From the NCBI GenBank assembly GCA_947070915.1, contig CAMTDY010000131.1, forward strand, positions 1-7,925: 7,925 nucleotides of DNA, in the 5' to 3' direction. Shown piece after piece: positions 5,472 through 7,925 of the stretch. The notes beneath the pieces are model-generated. The model did not search any database and had not been told where the DNA came from. It saw only the letters and a program-made list of their open reading frames with translations. How positions within the stretch are numbered: the first letter of the stretch is position 1; every line of letters starts with the position of its first letter. This stretch comes from an uncultured Roseburia sp. (GTDB lineage: Bacteria; Bacillota; Clostridia; Lachnospirales; Lachnospiraceae). Both the position numbers and the translations under genes were made by a program.

Positions 5472-7748
5472 ATGACAAATAAGACATTAAAAGCATGGAT
5501 GAATCCTGCTTTGCTGGAGGAGATGGAAGAAGGGGTGCTGAATGCACCCCAGGATCTCCTGGGTATGCATTTTTATGACGGGGTCCAGTTATTCATCGTG
5601 AGACGTCCGAAGGCGCAGAGAATATGGATCACCGATGCAGAGGGTGGCAAAGCCAGTGAGATGGAAGAGCTGGACAGTGAGCTGGGACTCTTCGGTCTGG
5701 AGATCAAGGCAAAGACAAAGCAGCTGAAAGACTACCGGGTGAGGATCGAGTATGGTGAAAATGATGTGGTGGAGACCGCAGATCCCTACAATTTTTCACC
5801 GGTCATTACAGATTTCGACTGTTATATTTTTGGCGAGGGAAAAAATTACAAAATTTACGAGAAATTTGGAGCTCATGTGGAGACAATAAATGGTGTCAAA
5901 GGAACGAGATTTGCTGTGTGGGCGCCAGATGCCAGGAGCGTCAGTGTAGTAGGCAGTTTCAATATGTGGGACGGAAGGCTCCACACCATGAGGCTGCTGG
6001 GACCGACAGGTGTTTATGAACTGTTTATCCCCGGTGTTGAAGAGGGCGGCATTTACAAATACCAGATCACTACCCGCAGCGGGGAGCTGGTCTATAAAAC
6101 GGATCCTTATGGCAATTATGCCGAGCTTCGTCCGGGGAATGCTTCCGTGGTCACCTCTCTGGAAGGGTATGAGTGGAACGATGCTTCTTATATGAAAGAA
6201 CACGAAAAGAAATCCAGAGAGGTCAGGGAGCGGAACCCCATGAATATTTATGAGGTTCATCTTGGCTCCTGGAAGAAGCGGATCGAAGATGATGACAACG
6301 GATTTTATTCTTACCCGGAGCTGGCGCAGATGCTGGGAGACTACCTGGTAGAGATGGAGTATACCCATGTGGAGTTGATGGGAATTGCAGAATATCCTTT
6401 TGATGGTTCCTGGGGGTATCAGGTGGGATGTTACTATGCACCCACCAGCCGGTATGGCACGCCGAAAGATTTTATGTATTTTGTGGATGAGATGCATCGG
6501 CGGGGCATAGAGGTGATCCTGGACTGGGTACCGGCGCATTTTCCAAAGGATGCCCATTGTCTGGGGAATTTCGACGGAAAGGCAGTGTACGAGCATCCCG
6601 ACCGCCGGCGGGGAGAACATCCCGACTGGGGAACTTATATCTTTGATTATGGAAGAAAAGAGGTTCAGAATTTCCTCGTGGCAAATGCCCTGTTCTGGAT
6701 CGAGAAGTTCCATATCGACGGGCTTCGTGTGGACGCGGTGGCGTCCATGCTCTATCTGGATTATGGAAAACAGGACGGTGACTGGCTGCCGAATAAGGAT
6801 GGCGGCAATGAACACTATGAGGCGGTAGAGTTTCTGCGCCATCTGAACAGGGTGGTGGAAAAAGATCATCCAGGGGCATATATTATCGCAGAGGAGTCCA
6901 CGGCGTGGCCGGGTGTGACAAGTGACACGGAAAAAGGAGGACTTGGTTTTTCCTTTAAGTGGAATATGGGATGGATGAATGATTTTCTGGAATACATGAA
7001 GCTGGATCCTTATTTTAAGCAGTTTCATCATGACCAGCTCTGTTTCAGCCTTTCCTATCATCTCAGCGAAAAATATATCCTTGTGCTGTCCCATGATGAG
7101 GTGGTTCACGGAAAATGTTCGCTGTTAAATAAGATGCCGGGACTGACAGGGGACAAGTATGCAGCGTTGAAGGCTGCTTTTGGGTTTATGTATGGCCATC
7201 CAGGCAAAAAGCTTTTGTTTATGGGACAGGAATTTGCCCAGCAGCGGGAGTGGAGTGAGAAGAGGAGCCTGGACTGGTATCTTATGGATGAGGCTCCCCA
7301 CCGGCAGATTCATCAGTTTATTCATGATTTTAACCATCTGTATAAAGAATATGGGGCACTCTGGTATAATGACAGCGACGTCATGGGATTTGAGTGGATG
7401 GACTGTGCGAGACCAGAGACCAGTACGGTGGCATTTGTGCGCCGGGGAAAGACAAAGACGAAGCAGCTTATGTTTATCTTAAACTTTACACCGGTGGAGC
7501 ACGCGAAGTACAGGGTAAAGGCTCCATGTAAAGGTAAGTTTACTGAGATACTGAATTCGGATGATGTAAAATACGGCGGGCAGGGGAGAATCAATGCAAA
7601 GCCGGTCACTGCAAAGATTAAGAAATCGCTGTCAAAGACAGGCGCAGGAAAAGCCCCGGCTCCGGTTTCTAAGACCCCAGAGTATGAGATCGAGTGTTAT
7701 CTTCCACCGCTGTCAGTGGTGGTACTGGAGTATAATTACAGTGAATAA
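5472..7748 (+). CDS. glgB: 1,4-alpha-glucan branching enzyme GlgB
   Basis: Cytoplasmic GH13 branching enzyme of 758 residues. It cuts an alpha-1,4-glucan chain and rejoins it by an alpha-1,6 bond, creating glycogen branches. Domain order: N1 beta domain (about 15-110), CBM48/N2 domain (about 135-230, with FAVWAPDA and GSFNMWDG), catalytic barrel (about 255-620) and all-beta C-terminal domain (about 640-755). Catalytic motifs are intact: DGSWGYQVGCYYAPTSRYG at 311-329, DWVPAHFPKD at 351-360, DGLRVDAVASML at 416-427 with nucleophile Asp421, AEEST at 473-477 with acid/base Glu474 (by alignment), and LSHDEVVHGK at 539-548 with His541-Asp542. Having both N1 and N2 puts it among the long-type enzymes. 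The C-terminal domain carries a Lys/Ala/Pro-rich stretch at about 709-737. Start: ATG at 5472 with AAGGGG seven bases upstream. It follows pgcA by 21 bases, so the two are almost certainly cotranscribed; glgC, glgD, glgA and glgP are not in the window. Confidence 0.96.
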   Translation: MTNKTLKAWMNPALLEEMEEGVLNAPQDLLGMHFYDGVQLFIVRRPKAQRIWITDAEGGKASEMEELDSELGLFGLEIKAKTKQLKDYRVRIEYGENDVVETADPYNFSPVITDFDCYIFGEGKNYKIYEKFGAHVETINGVKGTRFAVWAPDARSVSVVGSFNMWDGRLHTMRLLGPTGVYELFIPGVEEGGIYKYQITTRSGELVYKTDPYGNYAELRPGNASVVTSLEGYEWNDASYMKEHEKKSREVRERNPMNIYEVHLGSWKKRIEDDDNGFYSYPELAQMLGDYLVEMEYTHVELMGIAEYPFDGSWGYQVGCYYAPTSRYGTPKDFMYFVDEMHRRGIEVILDWVPAHFPKDAHCLGNFDGKAVYEHPDRRRGEHPDWGTYIFDYGRKEVQNFLVANALFWIEKFHIDGLRVDAVASMLYLDYGKQDGDWLPNKDGGNEHYEAVEFLRHLNRVVEKDHPGAYIIAEESTAWPGVTSDTEKGGLGFSFKWNMGWMNDFLEYMKLDPYFKQFHHDQLCFSLSYHLSEKYILVLSHDEVVHGKCSLLNKMPGLTGDKYAALKAAFGFMYGHPGKKLLFMGQEFAQQREWSEKRSLDWYLMDEAPHRQIHQFIHDFNHLYKEYGALWYNDSDVMGFEWMDCARPETSTVAFVRRGKTKTKQLMFILNFTPVEHAKYRVKAPCKGKFTEILNSDDVKYGGQGRINAKPVTAKIKKSLSKTGAGKAPAPVSKTPEYEIECYLPPLSVVVLEYNYSE

Positions 7749-7755
7749 CTATGAG

Positions 7756-7793
7756 GCCAGGGTCAAAAGGCCAAAGCGCCTTTTGTCCCTGGC
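7756..7793 (+). other. Long stem-loop after glgB, possible atypical terminator or processing hairpin
   Basis: Arms 7756-7771 and 7778-7793 are complementary over 16 positions with a single T-T mismatch, around a 6-base loop (CAAAGC). It starts 8 bases after the glgB stop. No T-rich tract follows in either direction, so it is not a standard intrinsic terminator. It could still act in 3'-end protection, RNA processing or U-tract-independent termination, and so separate glgB from thyX. The structure is seen directly; the role is inferred. Confidence 0.6.
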
Positions 7794-7829
7794 ATCAGGA
7801 ACAAAAGAGACAGGCAGGAGGAAATTGGG

Positions 7830-7925
7830 ATGCTGGTAATCAAACCAAGTATTGAGATCATAGACATGGACAGTTATGAGAATATTTTAAAAAAGATCGA
7901 AAAGATTGGCCGCGTATGTTATAAG
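7830..7925 (+). CDS. thyX: Flavin-dependent thymidylate synthase ThyX, N-terminal fragment cut by window end
   Basis: Only the first 32 codons are present, running open to the last base. The start MLVIKPSIEIID followed by ILKKIEKIGRVCYK matches the usual ThyX opening, where a short strand (a V-x-PSVEI-type sequence) leads into the first helix and the R-x-CYKS segment. ThyX makes dTMP from dUMP using FAD and methylene-tetrahydrofolate, in place of ThyA. The start is well supported: AGGAGG at 7816-7821 lies 8 bases before the ATG at 7830. The diagnostic RHR-x7-S signature would lie beyond the window, so the call rests on the N-terminus alone. The gene is 81 bases from glgB with a long hairpin between, so it may be a separate unit or a weakly coupled downstream gene. 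No promoter is obvious in the gap. Confidence 0.75.
   Translation, partial: MLVIKPSIEIIDMDSYENILKKIEKIGRVCYK

Noticed and set aside
5796..7109. Long open frame on the minus strand opposite glgB (about 437 codons).
   Set aside because: It is antisense to conserved GH13 motifs, and its His/Ile-rich composition is typical of a shadow frame. No separate ribosome site or family motif supports it.
7756..7793. Standard rho-independent terminator for glgB.
   Set aside because: The stem is strong but no T-tract follows it, so it is recorded only as a stem-loop of uncertain role.
7594..7839. Forward frame overlapping the end of glgB and the hairpin region (81 codons).
   Set aside because: It overlaps glgB out of frame, runs through the hairpin into the thyX start, is rich in Arg and Gln, and has no supported start site.

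Overview
The window reads as ordinary chromosomal DNA of an anaerobic, spore-forming Gram-positive bacterium. Lachnospiraceae (Clostridium cluster XIVa) is the best guess. The reasons are strong AGGAGG-type ribosome sites, moderate GC, a CotS-family and a YtvI-like sporulation protein side by side, a PEGA-domain lipoprotein of a style I recall from that family, and the flavin-dependent thymidylate synthase ThyX. This is inferred from protein style, not from a database search. All six genes lie on the + strand; five are complete and the last is cut by the window edge.

Layout. About 70-1089: polytopic membrane protein of the AI-2E/UPF0118 superfamily, YtvI-like. 1219-2217: CotS-type spore-coat, kinase-fold protein with a degenerate metal-binding motif. 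2312-3619: lipoprotein with N-terminal beta domains and two C-terminal PEGA domains, probably driven by its own extended -10 promoter overlapping the end of the CotS-like gene. 3723-5450: phospho-sugar mutase (PgcA type) behind a good sigma-A-like promoter. 5472-7748: glycogen branching enzyme GlgB, 21 bases after the mutase stop. 7756-7793: long stem-loop. 7830 to the end: start of thyX. No gap exceeds 300 bases. The start codons given for the first four genes were moved downstream of the longest open frame because a well-placed Shine-Dalgarno site supports the internal start.

How the genes fit together. The mutase interconverts glucose-6-phosphate and glucose-1-phosphate. GlgB branches the alpha-1,4-glucan eventually built from glucose-1-phosphate, so these two form a clear glycogen/carbohydrate-storage operon, although the ADP-glucose pyrophosphorylase and synthase are not in the window. 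The first two genes point to sporulation. The lipoprotein sits between the two groups, with unknown role.

I found no CRISPR array, insertion sequence, phage gene, tRNA, rRNA or recognisable riboswitch, and no convincing new biological system. The points most worth a second look are the pseudokinase-like CotS protein, the multi-domain PEGA lipoprotein, the cysteine stripe in the YtvI-like protein, the U-tract-less hairpin before thyX and the Lys/Ala/Pro-rich stretch near the GlgB C-terminus.
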